A DNA stretch of 64,000 nt from Fidelibacterota bacterium (GCA_002712165.1 PASS01000077.1:1-64000); one strand, 5' to 3'. Shown: positions 24,528-35,937, counted from the stretch's first letter. Numbers and translations are program-made. The notes: a model not told the origin generated them from the sequence alone.

Positions 24528-26798
24528 CTAAAATGTGCCGCGGATGATCATAGTAATACTCCGCCCGAATCTCCATTTACGTAGCTCATTAAAAGTTGGA
24601 TTGGCGGTAGAACGATTTCCATCAAAGTAATTCACGATTCTGGGCTCGGTAGGTTGGAATACGTCCCTCGAAGCTATACGTACTACGATGCTTCCTATAG
24701 GGCGAAATTCTATAAATGGGTTCACGTTGGGCTTCGGCCAGAATTTGAGCACAAAATCACTATCAGTGAGGAAGAAACTGCTACGATCGTCAATGTCTAC
24801 GCCATAAGATAAACCATACCAGCTCGTATCGTGCCGAAAGCTTACATCCCAGTTAAGCCTAGAGGTTAGCTCAACAGGAACTTTTAGTCCCGTGAAGGCA
24901 TCAGCTTTAGATGAATTCCAAAACTTTACGCCACCATCGATTTTGGCACCTGTTAAACCCAGCCAATCCAGACGCAAACCGCCTTTGAATTCGACGCCGT
25001 AGAACTCCGCCGAGCCTACGTTCCCTGCAGCAGAGATATTTCCAAACCCAACCGGAATTTTGTGAATATGGTCTGCGATATCCTTATAGAACCCACGAAG
25101 CGTTAGGACCCCTTGATCATCTGCGAGACGGTGTTCAATTAACAACTCGTAGTTCCAGTTTTTTTGGGGGACCAGATTAGGGTTTCCAGCTACAACCACA
25201 TCATTACTGCTATCTTCTGTTCTAAAACTGGATACAAAGTCTTTAAAATCAAGTTGACTGACCACACGTTCAACACCTGCACGCAACTGCCATTGTGGCG
25301 AGATATCATAACTTAGTTTCAATCGGGGCCGCACAAAAAAGAAATTGCGCTGATTAGATACAGCACTACCAGTTTGCTTGATTCGCGAATATTCTGTATC
25401 TAATGATGCCTCAAAAGAAACTTCTGGCAGCGGCTGCCATGAATATTCCGTTACCGACTCTAATCGTATTTCCTCTACTTTAGAATCAGGATTGGGTACT
25501 GCGACATTTACCAGCCCTGAACCCTGATCTATGAACTGTTGTACTTGCTGATTAAGCGTATTTATCGCGACCTCTGCTCCTAGGGTTAACCAATGACCCT
25601 TGGCTAAGCCCCAACGGTAAGTACCTCGAGCAATCTTTTCAGATTCCTTCGGCGCAAGAATTTGCCGCCTCTTTATTGCAAAAGCAGCACCCGGAGCCGC
25701 CGAAGAAAATTTTCTATCCGCATTTTCATCATCGGAACTTATTAAAAAGAGAAGCTTAAGCGTATCCCCGCTCATAAGTTGGTGAGCGTAGTCACCTCCT
25801 ATTTCCCAGTCAGTGCTAGGTGTGGCAAACTTGTTGAATGTTGACAGGGTCGGCGTTTCCAATCCTGACGACGATAAATTAAAAAGATCGCTGCGGTCGT
25901 AACTTTTACGACTATTGTCTTTAAAGCTGCCATTAAGGTTCAGGCTATCACCATTCTTGAATGTATAAGATAAGTTTGCTGTACCGGTCAGATGCAACCC
26001 GCTAAATAGGCCTTCAATTCTCTGCCCAGAAAACGGTGGTTTGCCAGGTAGAAAGAAAATGTCAGAGCGTGGTCGATCATTAGCCCAGGGCGAGGCCTCC
26101 AGACCTATTATATATTCCAGGTCTCCTAGAACACCAGAGTAGGAGGCTCTTCCGCCTGCTCTCCACACACCGGCAGCATAGTTGCTAACCCTCCCCTCCC
26201 ATGAGCCATAGGCCGTGTCTTCAGTCTCTTCCAAAACCACATTGACTACACGCCCTTCACTGCGCACATCAAGACCGGGAACATTGCCCCGGATAACTTC
26301 AATCCGATAAACCTGGCGCGCTTGAATCCGTTCCAGAGCCGACTGAATATCATTTGATTTTCCTGAAAGACGTTGCCCGTTAATTAGAATTTGGGCACCT
26401 GTCGACCCGAACCCACGCTCTCCATATTCTCTAAAATTCATGAGATCTTGGACGCCAGGGATACGGCGCAAAAGGTCTTCTGCGCTGATGACATTGAATT
26501 GACTAAAATACTCTCGATCGTAGATGATGCGGCCTTCTTCCTCAGCCACCCCAATATCAGAAGTACTTTGAGCCGCAAGATCCGGCGCTGAAATAAAATT
26601 CAACAATAATGCACTAGCACTCAGTGCGATTAAAAAGAAAAATCTCTGCAGCGAGCTACGAAAACCGTGCTCACGCAAGAAAGTTAGATTAGAGCCCCGC
26701 CAGCCTAGTATTCTCATAGAATCATCGTAACCCTGCACCTCAAAGTTTTGAGGCCAGACCCTTATAACATTCACCTCAATCGAGGCACGACGCACCAT
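24528..26798 (-). CDS. TonB-dependent-receptor-like outer membrane protein (plug plus beta-barrel); start uncertain
   Basis: Signal-like FFFLIALSASALLLNFISAPDLAAQ; plug-like region (SAEDLLRRIPGV...ILINGQRLSGK...RIEVIRGN); C-terminal aromatic residue. Confidence 0.75.
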   Translation of the reverse strand: MVRRASIEVNVIRVWPQNFEVQGYDDSMRILGWRGSNLTFLREHGFRSSLQRFFFLIALSASALLLNFISAPDLAAQSTSDIGVAEEEGRIIYDREYFSQFNVISAEDLLRRIPGVQDLMNFREYGERGFGSTGAQILINGQRLSGKSNDIQSALERIQARQVYRIEVIRGNVPGLDVRSEGRVVNVVLEETEDTAYGSWEGRVSNYAAGVWRAGGRASYSGVLGDLEYIIGLEASPWANDRPRSDIFFLPGKPPFSGQRIEGLFSGLHLTGTANLSYTFKNGDSLNLNGSFKDNSRKSYDRSDLFNLSSSGLETPTLSTFNKFATPSTDWEIGGDYAHQLMSGDTLKLLFLISSDDENADRKFSSAAPGAAFAIKRRQILAPKESEKIARGTYRWGLAKGHWLTLGAEVAINTLNQQVQQFIDQGSGLVNVAVPNPDSKVEEIRLESVTEYSWQPLPEVSFEASLDTEYSRIKQTGSAVSNQRNFFFVRPRLKLSYDISPQWQLRAGVERVVSQLDFKDFVSSFRTEDSSNDVVVAGNPNLVPQKNWNYELLIEHRLADDQGVLTLRGFYKDIADHIHKIPVGFGNISAAGNVGSAEFYGVEFKGGLRLDWLGLTGAKIDGGVKFWNSSKADAFTGLKVPVELTSRLNWDVSFRHDTSWYGLSYGVDIDDRSSFFLTDSDFVLKFWPKPNVNPFIEFRPIGSIVVRIASRDVFQPTEPRIVNYFDGNRSTANPTFNELRKWRFGRSITMIIRGTF

Positions 26799-26850
26799 AA
26801 CTATGCGAAATTACGGGGACAATTGATGATAAGTAACAAAGGTAACATAA

Positions 26851-26926
26851 TGGTGGGCGATGACAGGCTCGAACTGCCGACCCCCTCGGTGTAAACGAGA
26901 TGCTCTACCAACTGAGCTAATCGCCC
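26851..26926 (-). tRNA. tRNA-Val (anticodon TAC), CCA encoded
   Basis: Minus strand GGGCGATTAGCTCAGTTGGTAGAGCATCTCGTTTACACCGAGGGGGTCGGCAGTTCGAGCCTGTCATCGCCCACCA folds as a cloverleaf. Confidence 0.95.
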
Positions 26927-26943
26927 TTAGAATAAAGAAAAGC

Positions 26944-26966
26944 GCCGGCCTCAAAATGCGGCCGGC
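26944..26966 (-). terminator. Rho-independent terminator downstream of HU gene
   Basis: GCCGGCC-GCATTTTGA-GGCCGGC followed by GCTTTTCTTT on the minus strand. Confidence 0.8.
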
Positions 26967-26991
26967 ACTATCCTAAAATTAATTTTTAGAT

Positions 26992-27267
26992 CTAGCGGTT
27001 AACCGCATCCTTAAGCGCCTTGCCAGCAGAAAACTTCGGCCGCTTGGAGGCAGGTATCTTAATCTTTTCGCCAGTACGGGGATTACGCCCCTCACTAGCC
27101 GCACGCCTCGCGACAGAAAATGTCCCAAAACCGACGAGGCGAACTTCATTCTGTTTCTTAAGCGAAGCAGTGATGTTCTCCAAAATACTGTCTACAGCTT
27201 TTGCAGCGTCAGCTTTTGTAAGCCCCGCAGAGTCGGCAACTGCGGCAATTAAATCATTCTTGTTCAT
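26992..27267 (-). CDS. HU family DNA-binding protein
   Basis: MNKNDLIAAVADSAGLTKADAAKAVDSI...GFGTFSVARRAASEGRNPRTGEKIKIPASKRPKFSAGKALKDAVN. Confidence 0.95.
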   Translation of the reverse strand: MNKNDLIAAVADSAGLTKADAAKAVDSILENITASLKKQNEVRLVGFGTFSVARRAASEGRNPRTGEKIKIPASKRPKFSAGKALKDAVNR

Positions 27268-27386
27268 ATGTAACCCCTTGACTAATGAGCGCTAAATGGT
27301 GGGATAACCGTGCAACCCGTACCCAGGCAACTTACCTTAAGATCTACTGCACAGTACTTCCCGCTTTACCCAAACTGTGCGCGCGA

Positions 27387-27416
27387 AGTGTATGCTTCGG
27401 ATTTTACATGCGTCAA
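27387..27416 (-). promoter_or_regulatory. Putative sigma70-type promoter upstream of HU gene
   Basis: Minus strand TTGACG - 18 nt - TACACT, oriented toward HU. Confidence 0.45.
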
Positions 27417-27613
27417 TCAGGTAAAGACAGGTTTTGCGTGCTTTTCTGGGGATAACTGAGCCAAAATCGGCTTTATTTCACAATGCGCCCGCCAGAGGAT
27501 GCCCTTGCCAACAAAGCATACCCCACAAATAACTTCAGCAGGCACCATTTCAGCTACCGCATCAGCCGAGTCCTTTTGGTCCTATTGGGTGCTAATAGAG
27601 CCAATGTTTTTGC

Positions 27614-30061
27614 TTAATGCGTCAACAACGGCTCCTCGTCACCGCCGGTATCTTTGCTCGAAGAGGACTGCTCGTCCTCTTCCTCTTCCTCCTTCAAAAT
27701 CGGAACAAGCGGCTTGACCAACGCCTTAGCCAGAACTTCATCAACTGTACTAACTGGAATGATTGTTAAGTTGCGTTTAACGTTATCAGGAATTTCCTCA
27801 AGTTCTTTTTCATTATCCTTAGGAATTAGTACCGTCGTAATACCTCCACGCAAAGCAGCAAGAAGTTTTTCTTTAAGACCACCGATGGGAAGAACACGCC
27901 CACGAAGTGTAATTTCACCAGTCATACCAACATCCCGACGAACTGCAATTCCTGTCAGCGCCGAAACAATAGATGCAGACATCGCAACTCCTGCTGATGG
28001 TCCTTCTTTTGGGGTTGCTCCTTCAGGGATATGAAGATGGATATCTATTTTCTCGAATATTTTAGGTTTTATCCCAAATGCCATAGACCTGCTGCGTACA
28101 AACGACCGGGCTGCTTGGATACTTTCTTTCATTACGTCACCCAATTTTCCGGTCAATGTGATTGCACCTTTACCAGGCATAACCACAGCTTCCACAGATA
28201 GTAATTCACCACCAACCTCAGTCCAGGCGAGTCCAGTGGTCACGCCCACGAGATCTTCACGCTCGGCTTCGCCAAATCTATATTTACGTATACCAGCGAA
28301 TTTCTTAAGGTTACGTCGCGTTACAGAAACTTTTTTCTTTTTACCCAGCACAATCTCTTTAGTCGCTTTGCGCGCTAAGTTAGCCAGCTCGCGTTCGAGA
28401 TTACGCACGCCAGCTTCCCGCGTATAATATCGACAAAGATCGCGTAACGCGTCATCTGACACGCTCCACTCCTCTTTCTTGAGGCCATGTGCTGGGAATT
28501 GCTTTGTGATTAAGTGTCGCTTGGCTATGGCCACCTTTTCATCTTCCATGTAGCCTGAAAGCCGGATTATTTCCATGCGATCCAGTAGTGGCTGCGGCAT
28601 CCGTAAAGTATTCGCAGTAGTAATGAATAATACATCCGATAAATCGTAATCCACCTCGAGATAATGATCTTGAAAGGTCGAGTTCTGCTCAGGGTCAAGC
28701 ACCTCAAGCAGCGCAGAAGATGGATCACCCCTCCAATCGTTCCCCAACTTATCAACCTCGTCTAACAGAAATAGAGGGTTTGAAGCCTTTGCCTTGCGCA
28801 TTCCTTGTATAATTTTGCCTGGCATAGAACCAATATAAGTCCTTCTATGCCCACGAATTTCCGCTTCATCTCGAACGCCACCTAGAGACACACGCACGAA
28901 GTTTCGGCCCGTTGCTGTCGCAATCGAGCGGCCAAGGGACGTTTTTCCAACTCCTGGTGGCCCAACTAAACACAATATTGGCCCCTTCACCTTTTTGGTA
29001 CGGCTCTGCACAGCTAAATATTCAACAACCCGCTCCTTAACCTTTTCGAGTCCATAGTGATCTCGGTCTAATTGGTCCTTAGCTTTCTTGAGATCAATGC
29101 TAACCTTTGAGCGTTTCTTCCAAGGTATAGCTGTGAGCCAGTCCAAATAATTGCGAACGACCGTTGCCTCAGCCGACATTGGACTCATGCTCTTGAGTTT
29201 TTTGAGCTCGGAATTTGCTTTCTCACGCGCCTCTTTGCTCAATCTGATTTTTTTTATTTTTTGTTCGAACTCAGTAGATTCATCTCGACCCTCCTCATTC
29301 TCGCCGAGCTCCTTCTGAATCGCTTTCATTTGTTCGTTAAGATAATATTCGCGCTGGGTCTTCTCCATCTGCCGCTTGACCCTATTCCGTATTCGTTTTT
29401 CAACCTGCAGAACACTAATCTCAGATTCCATAAAACCATAAACGCGCTCAAGACGTTCCGTAATACTTTTAATTTCAAGTAACTCTTGCTTCTCCGCTAT
29501 TTTCAATGAGAGATGAGACGCCACGGTATCCACCAGCCTAGATGCATTATCGATCTGATTAATAGATACCAAGACCTCAGAGGGTATTTTCTTATTAAGT
29601 TTTATGTATTGTTCGAACTGAGAGATTACTGAACGACTGAGTGCATCAAGTTCTTTATCCTCCTCCGATGGTTCTTCAATTAGTTCCGCATAAGCTTCAA
29701 AAAATGATTCGTTCTCCTTGTAGCTAGAAATACGCGCACGCTGCCCGCCTTCTACAAGAACTTTGACTGTACCATCGGGTAATTTTAGCAACTGCAGTAC
29801 TGTAGATACTGTGCCCACATCATAAATTTCATCTGCAGACGGGTCGTCTTGTGATGCGTCTTTCTGAGCAACTAGAAAGATTTGTTTGTCATCAGACATG
29901 ACGTCTTCCAAGGCACGCACAGATTTTTCGCGTCCAACAAACAAAGGAACAATCATGTGTGGGAAAACAACAATGTCCCGCAGCGGCAAAACTGGAAACA
30001 ACTGACCTTGGGGCTTATTCACGATCACCTCATATGCGAGACCACACCACGATTGGCACAT
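27614..30061 (-). CDS. lon: ATP-dependent protease La (Lon); start uncertain
   Basis: GPPGVGKTSLGRSIA, LLDEVDKLG, catalytic PKEGPSAGVAM. Confidence 0.96.
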   Translation of the reverse strand: MCQSWCGLAYEVIVNKPQGQLFPVLPLRDIVVFPHMIVPLFVGREKSVRALEDVMSDDKQIFLVAQKDASQDDPSADEIYDVGTVSTVLQLLKLPDGTVKVLVEGGQRARISSYKENESFFEAYAELIEEPSEEDKELDALSRSVISQFEQYIKLNKKIPSEVLVSINQIDNASRLVDTVASHLSLKIAEKQELLEIKSITERLERVYGFMESEISVLQVEKRIRNRVKRQMEKTQREYYLNEQMKAIQKELGENEEGRDESTEFEQKIKKIRLSKEAREKANSELKKLKSMSPMSAEATVVRNYLDWLTAIPWKKRSKVSIDLKKAKDQLDRDHYGLEKVKERVVEYLAVQSRTKKVKGPILCLVGPPGVGKTSLGRSIATATGRNFVRVSLGGVRDEAEIRGHRRTYIGSMPGKIIQGMRKAKASNPLFLLDEVDKLGNDWRGDPSSALLEVLDPEQNSTFQDHYLEVDYDLSDVLFITTANTLRMPQPLLDRMEIIRLSGYMEDEKVAIAKRHLITKQFPAHGLKKEEWSVSDDALRDLCRYYTREAGVRNLERELANLARKATKEIVLGKKKKVSVTRRNLKKFAGIRKYRFGEAEREDLVGVTTGLAWTEVGGELLSVEAVVMPGKGAITLTGKLGDVMKESIQAARSFVRSRSMAFGIKPKIFEKIDIHLHIPEGATPKEGPSAGVAMSASIVSALTGIAVRRDVGMTGEITLRGRVLPIGGLKEKLLAALRGGITTVLIPKDNEKELEEIPDNVKRNLTIIPVSTVDEVLAKALVKPLVPILKEEEEEDEQSSSSKDTGGDEEPLLTH

Positions 30062-30184
30062 GGGCAGTAGAATTAATTAGGCCACCCGTTATGTTTGTAA
30101 CTTATCCATTTTACAATCTAAATCAGGGGCCGCAAGTGATCTTAAGATAGGGCAGGATGACGCGGGGTCAAGATGCACTAGATA

Positions 30185-31453
30185 TTACGCTGGTGCGGCC
30201 GCATCTTCACGACGATCAGAGTATATATACAAGGGCTTAGCTCGCCCCTCAGCCACTTCGCCATTAACGACCATTTCCTCAACATCCTCTAGCCCTGGAA
30301 GATCAAACATGGTGTCTAAGAGAATGCCCTCCATTATCGAACGTAATCCGCGTGCTCCTGTTTTACGGTCAATTGCCTTACGAGCCACAACGCTCATCGC
30401 ATCGTCTGTAAAGGTAAGTTGCACATTCTCCATACCAAATAGGCGCTGATACTGCTTCACGAGTGCATTCTTTGGAAGGGTTAATATCTTAATTAGCGCT
30501 GCTTCATCCAAGTCTTCAAGCGTAGCGAGCACCGGCAGCCGTCCTACGAACTCCGGAATTAATCCATATTTCAGGAGATCCTCGGGTTCAACTTGCCGAA
30601 GTATTTCTCCCATCTGACGATCATCAACAGATTGAACATCAGCGCCAAAACCCATCGAAGTCCCTCGCCCACGCTGTGAAATGATTTTTTCAAGTCCAGC
30701 AAATGCACCACCACAAATAAATAAAATGTTTGTAGTATCGACTTGCAGGAATTCCTGCTGAGGATGCTTACGCCCGCCTTGCGGAGGAACCGAAGCTACA
30801 GTGCCCTCCATAATCTTAAGTAGAGCCTGCTGAACACCTTCACCTGATACATCACGTGTTATGGATGGGTTGTCTGATTTACGCGAAATCTTGTCGATCT
30901 CGTCTATATATACAATACCCCTTTGGGCCCGCTCGACATTGTAATCAGCCGCTTGCAGAAGCTTCAATATGATATTTTCTACGTCTTCACCTACATAACC
31001 AGCCTCAGTCAATGTAGTAGCATCCGCCATGGTAAAGGGCACGTCCAGAATGCGCGCCAAAGTTTGCGCAAGAAGGGTCTTACCGCAACCCGTCGGCCCA
31101 ATTAGCATAATGTTAGACTTTGAAATCTCGACTTCCGCATTCTTCACGGTACCGGAAAGTCGTTTATAGTGATTATGTACTGCCACAGACAAAACCCGTT
31201 TTGCATGGGGCTGACCGATAACATAGTCATCAAGAACTTTGAGAATTTCGCGGGGCGTGGGCACGCCTTCACGAGATTTTACTAGGTTCGTTTTGTTCTC
31301 CTCCCGGATGATATCCATGCACAGTTCAACGCATTCATCACAAATAAATACGGTGGGTCCCGCAATAAGCTTGCGAACCTCGTGCTGGCTCTTTCCGCAG
31401 AATGAGCAGTACAGGGTATTTTTGCTATCGCCGCTACCAGACGACTTTGTCAT
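30185..31453 (-). CDS. clpX: ATP-dependent Clp protease ATP-binding subunit ClpX
   Basis: N-terminal zinc finger [18 protein letters not shown]...[23 protein letters not shown]. Confidence 0.97.
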   Translation of the reverse strand: MTKSSGSGDSKNTLYCSFCGKSQHEVRKLIAGPTVFICDECVELCMDIIREENKTNLVKSREGVPTPREILKVLDDYVIGQPHAKRVLSVAVHNHYKRLSGTVKNAEVEISKSNIMLIGPTGCGKTLLAQTLARILDVPFTMADATTLTEAGYVGEDVENIILKLLQAADYNVERAQRGIVYIDEIDKISRKSDNPSITRDVSGEGVQQALLKIMEGTVASVPPQGGRKHPQQEFLQVDTTNILFICGGAFAGLEKIISQRGRGTSMGFGADVQSVDDRQMGEILRQVEPEDLLKYGLIPEFVGRLPVLATLEDLDEAALIKILTLPKNALVKQYQRLFGMENVQLTFTDDAMSVVARKAIDRKTGARGLRSIMEGILLDTMFDLPGLEDVEEMVVNGEVAEGRAKPLYIYSDRREDAAAPA

Positions 31454-31756
31454 AGACGCTTACTCCAAGCTGTCCAATTTACTACACCAGGCCAAGGCAA
31501 AACACTGCATTCTGCATGTTAACCGAGGCTTTCTGGCCTACACAACCTCCAACCCATATATCTTTAAGTCTATATTGACTTAATTCTCAAAATCCTGGGA
31601 GTGCTAAAAGTCGGCTCATATCCTGGAGCAGCCAGTTTTTCCAAGGAGCTAAATTACGGAGTTGGCCTTCACGAACGGTTAATTCGCGGCAAAAATTAAA
31701 GATGCCTAAAAAAACTAGTCGTTTCCAGGCCTTATTAAAGGTCTAGGCACTTCCGT

Positions 31757-32416
31757 CTACGCCGAAGAAGAAGTCTCATCATCTTCTTTGTCCTCAGTTC
31801 CAGGCCGCTGACTAATTACTTTGTCAATCAGACCGAAAGACTGCGCATCCTCAGCGCTCATAAAATTATCACGGTCCATTGCTCTCTCAATATTTTTTAT
31901 CGATTGGCCTGTGTGAGTGACATAGATTTGATTCAAACGGCCTCTTAGCGAAAGTATCTCGCGCGCCTGGATTTCAATATCTGCAGCCTGCCCCTGAAAT
32001 CCACCTGATGGTTGATGAATCATGATTCGAGAATTCGGAAGCGCGTATCGTTTATCTTTAGTCCCAGCTGTTAAAAGCAAAGACCCCATTGAAGCAGCTA
32101 AGCCGATGCACATCGTAGACACATCACAACGTATATATTGCACTGTATCATAAATCGCGAGACCAGATGTAACGACACCGCCCGGTGAATTAATATAAAA
32201 CGATATATCCTTATTAGGATTCTCTGATTCTAGGAACAGGAGCTGAGCACAAACCAGAGAAGCAACAGCATCATTAACTGCTCCAGTCAGAAAGATAATG
32301 CGTTCCTTAAGTAGGCGAGAATAAATGTCATAGGCTCTCTCACCACGATTGGTTTGCTCCACTACCATTGGAACAAGTGTATTATTGTAGACTTCCAAGG
32401 AATCTCTATCTTTCAT
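31757..32416 (-). CDS. clpP: ATP-dependent Clp protease proteolytic subunit
   Basis: [38 protein letters not shown]. Confidence 0.96.
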   Translation of the reverse strand: MKDRDSLEVYNNTLVPMVVEQTNRGERAYDIYSRLLKERIIFLTGAVNDAVASLVCAQLLFLESENPNKDISFYINSPGGVVTSGLAIYDTVQYIRCDVSTMCIGLAASMGSLLLTAGTKDKRYALPNSRIMIHQPSGGFQGQAADIEIQAREILSLRGRLNQIYVTHTGQSIKNIERAMDRDNFMSAEDAQSFGLIDKVISQRPGTEDKEDDETSSSA

Positions 32417-32539
32417 ATGACACCTAAAGCAAACAGAATTAACTCAAGAACAACAGAACAGCTAGATTTAAATACGTGGGATACTGACTGTACAGTGAAA
32501 GGTGTACTCTAGTAGAACAACCTCGACTAACAGCCTACG

Positions 32540-33919
32540 CTACTTACTTTTCTTAGTTTTGCCATTTTTCGATGATTTTAGCATTTCTGCCGTGTCTGCC
32601 TCGTCAGGGTCGCTCAATAGCTCTTCCACACTCACCTGCTTATCAGTGACTTTCGCCGTAGACATGATGTGATCAACAACTTTATCTTCAAATATTGGGG
32701 CCCGAAGTGATTCAAGCGCTTGCTGATTATTTTGATAAAACTCCATGACGGCCGATTCTTGTCCGGGATAGCGAAGCGCCTCCTCTCTTACCGCACCCCC
32801 AAGGTCATCCGGTGATACTTCAATACCATTCTTTTGTCCTGCATCGGAAAGTAGCAAACCGAGACGAACACGGCGTTCCGCAATACCTCGATACTCAGCT
32901 TTGAGCTCCTCTTCGCTTTTCCCAGCGTCTTCTAGTTCTAGCTGACCAGCTTTGGCAGCCTCATCCATCTTATCCCAAATGGCCTTAAACTCTAAGTCCA
33001 CCATTCCTTTTGGGACATCAAAGGAATAGGATTCCGCCAAACGATCTAAAAGTTGGCGCTTCATCCTCAAACGCGATGCTTTATCATAATCTTCTTGTAG
33101 TAGATCCCTAGTGCGTGCCTTGAAGGCCTCTACATCGTCCATCCCCATACTTTTTGCTAGTTCATCATTAAGTTCTGGAAGAACGAGTTTGCATAGTTCT
33201 TTAATTTTAACCTCAAATTCTGCAGCTTTGCCCGCCAACTCAGAATTTTGGTAATCAGATGGGAAAGTAACTTTGATAGTAACTTTTTGCCCGGCCTTAC
33301 TGCCCTCTAATTGTTCCTCAAAGCCAGGAATAAATGTGCCAGATCCTAATTCTATGATCGCATCTTCAGCAGTACCACCATCAAAAACTTCACCATCAAT
33401 CTGCCCGACATAATCTGCTATAACGGCATCACCTTTTGCCGCAGGCCGGTCCTCTGAAATAGTTTCTGTGGTTCTTCGACTCTTTAGCAGACCCTCAAGC
33501 GTCTTACCAAATTCTTCGTCGGTCACTTTAGCAACTAATCGGGTTAGTTCTAGATCACTAAAATCGGGCGTCTCAATAGTTGGCAAAACTTCTAGCTGAA
33601 CAGAGAATTCTAAATTCTTACCTTCGTCGGACTGAATAAGGTCTACTTTTGGCTGCATCGCTGGCTGTAAGGCTTTTTCAGTCAAAGCCGCTTGGGTTGA
33701 CTCCTCAACTGTCTTTTCAATGACTTCACCTCGAATGGCCTGCCCAAAACGTTTGCGAAGAAGATTCATTGGGACCTTGCCAGGTCTAAAACCAGGCAAC
33801 CTCACCTGCTGACCAACTTCAGTCAGCCGGATCATAACTTTTTCTTCAATTTCGGCAGCCGTGACCACTACATTGAATTCGTGATCTAGCCCATCTGCGG
33901 TCTTATCAATTACTTGCAT
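32540..33919 (-). CDS. tig: Trigger factor
   Basis: MQVIDKTADGLDHEFNVVV, PGFRPGKVPMNLLRKRFG, PPIase domain; start moved from ORF-track start. Confidence 0.94.
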   Translation of the reverse strand: MQVIDKTADGLDHEFNVVVTAAEIEEKVMIRLTEVGQQVRLPGFRPGKVPMNLLRKRFGQAIRGEVIEKTVEESTQAALTEKALQPAMQPKVDLIQSDEGKNLEFSVQLEVLPTIETPDFSDLELTRLVAKVTDEEFGKTLEGLLKSRRTTETISEDRPAAKGDAVIADYVGQIDGEVFDGGTAEDAIIELGSGTFIPGFEEQLEGSKAGQKVTIKVTFPSDYQNSELAGKAAEFEVKIKELCKLVLPELNDELAKSMGMDDVEAFKARTRDLLQEDYDKASRLRMKRQLLDRLAESYSFDVPKGMVDLEFKAIWDKMDEAAKAGQLELEDAGKSEEELKAEYRGIAERRVRLGLLLSDAGQKNGIEVSPDDLGGAVREEALRYPGQESAVMEFYQNNQQALESLRAPIFEDKVVDHIMSTAKVTDKQVSVEELLSDPDEADTAEMLKSSKNGKTKKSK

Positions 33920-34033
33920 AGAATACTCATGGTCCCTGCTGGGTGTTATTCTGATAACTCTATCTATCTCTGAAAGCACACAAATCTGTAGACTTGTATC
34001 TAACGCATAGCCCCGTAAAGCGTCTCAGCTTTG

Positions 34034-34117
34034 TGCGGGTGAAGGGACTTGAACCCCTACGTCCTTTCGGACACGAGGACCTAAACCTCGCGCGTCTACC
34101 AATTCCACCACACCCGC
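34034..34117 (-). tRNA. tRNA-Leu (anticodon TAG), CCA not encoded
   Basis: Minus strand GCGGGTGTGGTGGAATTGGTAGACGCGCGAGGTTTAGGTCCTCGTGTCCGAAAGGACGTAGGGGTTCAAGTCCCTTCACCCGCA; class II with long variable arm. Confidence 0.94.
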
Positions 34118-34279
34118 TGAAGCCCAGAGCAAAGCTTGCGTACCCCACTATGACGGCTAACTATGATTTGCGCCTTAAAAAGGATGCGGTAGATAGCCAA
34201 TAACCACGCAGGTAATCAAGCCCTGTCACCACCAGAAGTCAGAAATTACTCAAGCTAATCAAACTTTCATCCCAAATAG

Positions 34280-35791
34280 TCAAAGAATTTCAAGCACCTT
34301 CGGCAATATCTCAGGAAGATCCTCTGCAATGAGTCCTTCTCCAGCTTCGGCCCCGGCCGCCCCATGCAGCCACGCAGCGGCCACCGCACCCTTCCAGGGA
34401 GACATCCCCTGAACTAAAAGGCCAAGTATCATTCCCGCAAGAACATCCCCAGAACCCGCCGTTGCAAGCCACGGCGGTGCATTACTGTTGATAGCTGCTT
34501 GCCCGTTGGGAGAAGAAACCACTGTATCTGCCCCCTTAAATACAACTACAGCGCCACTAAGCCGTGCAGCCTCGGTCGCTCTGCTTAGTTTATCTCCACC
34601 TTCACCAAACAGGAGTGTGAACTCCCCGCCATGGGGTGTAAGAACCACTGGAGCTGTGCGTCGGTGAATGGCCTCAAACAACTGATCCCTATCATCTTCA
34701 AAAGAGGTAAGTGCATCAGCATCCAGCACCACAGCCTTGTTGGTACCTAATATTTGAAGCACGCGCTCAGCTGTTTCTCCCCCGACACCACACCCAGGCC
34801 CAATCAGAATGCCATTCTGGCGGCAATCAGATAAAAGCTTGCTAAAATCTTCGTCACAGTAAATGGGCTTTACAAACGCTCCGGGCTCACTCACGGCGTA
34901 AATAGGAAGAGAGTCAGGCGGTACTGCAAGTGTTACTAAACCCGCTCCTGAACGACGTGCAGCTCTAGATGCAAGCCTTGATGCACCTGTCACTTGTCCA
35001 CCACCAACAATAATAGCATGTCCGCGCCTGTACTTATGATCATGCCAACCTGGTACCGGACGAGTCCAAAGCTCGGGTTCACTTGATGCTATATTAGGGA
35101 TAATCGAACTCAGGACAGAGCTCGGAATGCCAATGTCTACTACATTGAGTAAACCGCAAAGGTCTCGGCCAGGATAAAGCAAATGTCCTGGCTTTGGACG
35201 AAAAAATGTTACGGTATTGGTGCAGCGTGGCGCAGTACCCAACACCTTCCCACTGTCGCCATTCACTCCACTTGGAATATCCGCCGCTACACAAGTGAGT
35301 GACTCCTGGTTGATGTAGTCTACGATTTCTTTCGTAGGCCCTTCAAGCGGTCGACTTAATCCAGTTCCATATAAGCAATCAATCACAAGTGGCTGGTCTA
35401 GCATTACATCTATGTCTAACTGTAAAATCGGAAAACCACCACACAACCACCTTTCCATATTGATTGCTGCATCACCCCTGACCTGATTGATGTCGACATT
35501 TAGTAACACAGATACATCCCAGCCAGCTTCTGCTAAGCGCCGAGCAACAACAAAACCATCCCCACCATTGTTGCCAGGGCCACACAAAACAACAACCCTG
35601 CGGGGTGGCCATTTTTCCTGAACTAATTTAGCTATTGCCACACCAGCGGATTCCATGAGGTCAACACTAGAAATGCCCATGTTAATTGCCGCCTTATCAG
35701 CAGCGTAAGTCTGCGCGACACTCAATATCGCACAGGAATCAGGAATAGACTCGCGGGCGAAGTATCTATTGCTATTTGATATTTTGGCCAT
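34280..35791 (-). CDS. nnr: Bifunctional NAD(P)H-hydrate epimerase / ADP-dependent NAD(P)H-hydrate dehydratase
   Basis: CGPGNNGGDGFVVARRL (epimerase), AGSGDVLAGMILGLL (dehydratase). Confidence 0.93.
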   Translation of the reverse strand: MAKISNSNRYFARESIPDSCAILSVAQTYAADKAAINMGISSVDLMESAGVAIAKLVQEKWPPRRVVVLCGPGNNGGDGFVVARRLAEAGWDVSVLLNVDINQVRGDAAINMERWLCGGFPILQLDIDVMLDQPLVIDCLYGTGLSRPLEGPTKEIVDYINQESLTCVAADIPSGVNGDSGKVLGTAPRCTNTVTFFRPKPGHLLYPGRDLCGLLNVVDIGIPSSVLSSIIPNIASSEPELWTRPVPGWHDHKYRRGHAIIVGGGQVTGASRLASRAARRSGAGLVTLAVPPDSLPIYAVSEPGAFVKPIYCDEDFSKLLSDCRQNGILIGPGCGVGGETAERVLQILGTNKAVVLDADALTSFEDDRDQLFEAIHRRTAPVVLTPHGGEFTLLFGEGGDKLSRATEAARLSGAVVVFKGADTVVSSPNGQAAINSNAPPWLATAGSGDVLAGMILGLLVQGMSPWKGAVAAAWLHGAAGAEAGEGLIAEDLPEILPKVLEIL

Positions 35792-35937
35792 AGCTGCTAC
35801 CTGCTGATTTAGTTTCGTAAAGTTTTAATGCAGGGCTTTTTCCCCACATAACCAATGGTCTATACCTTGCGGCATCGTGATATAGCTCAACAAGCGAATT
35901 TATTGGGTGCTATGGCAAATACTCGAGCACAATTGCA

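Noticed and set aside
27499-27717. 72-aa plus-strand ORF in the HU-lon gap
   Set aside because: Overlaps the lon 3' end antisense; no supporting motif.
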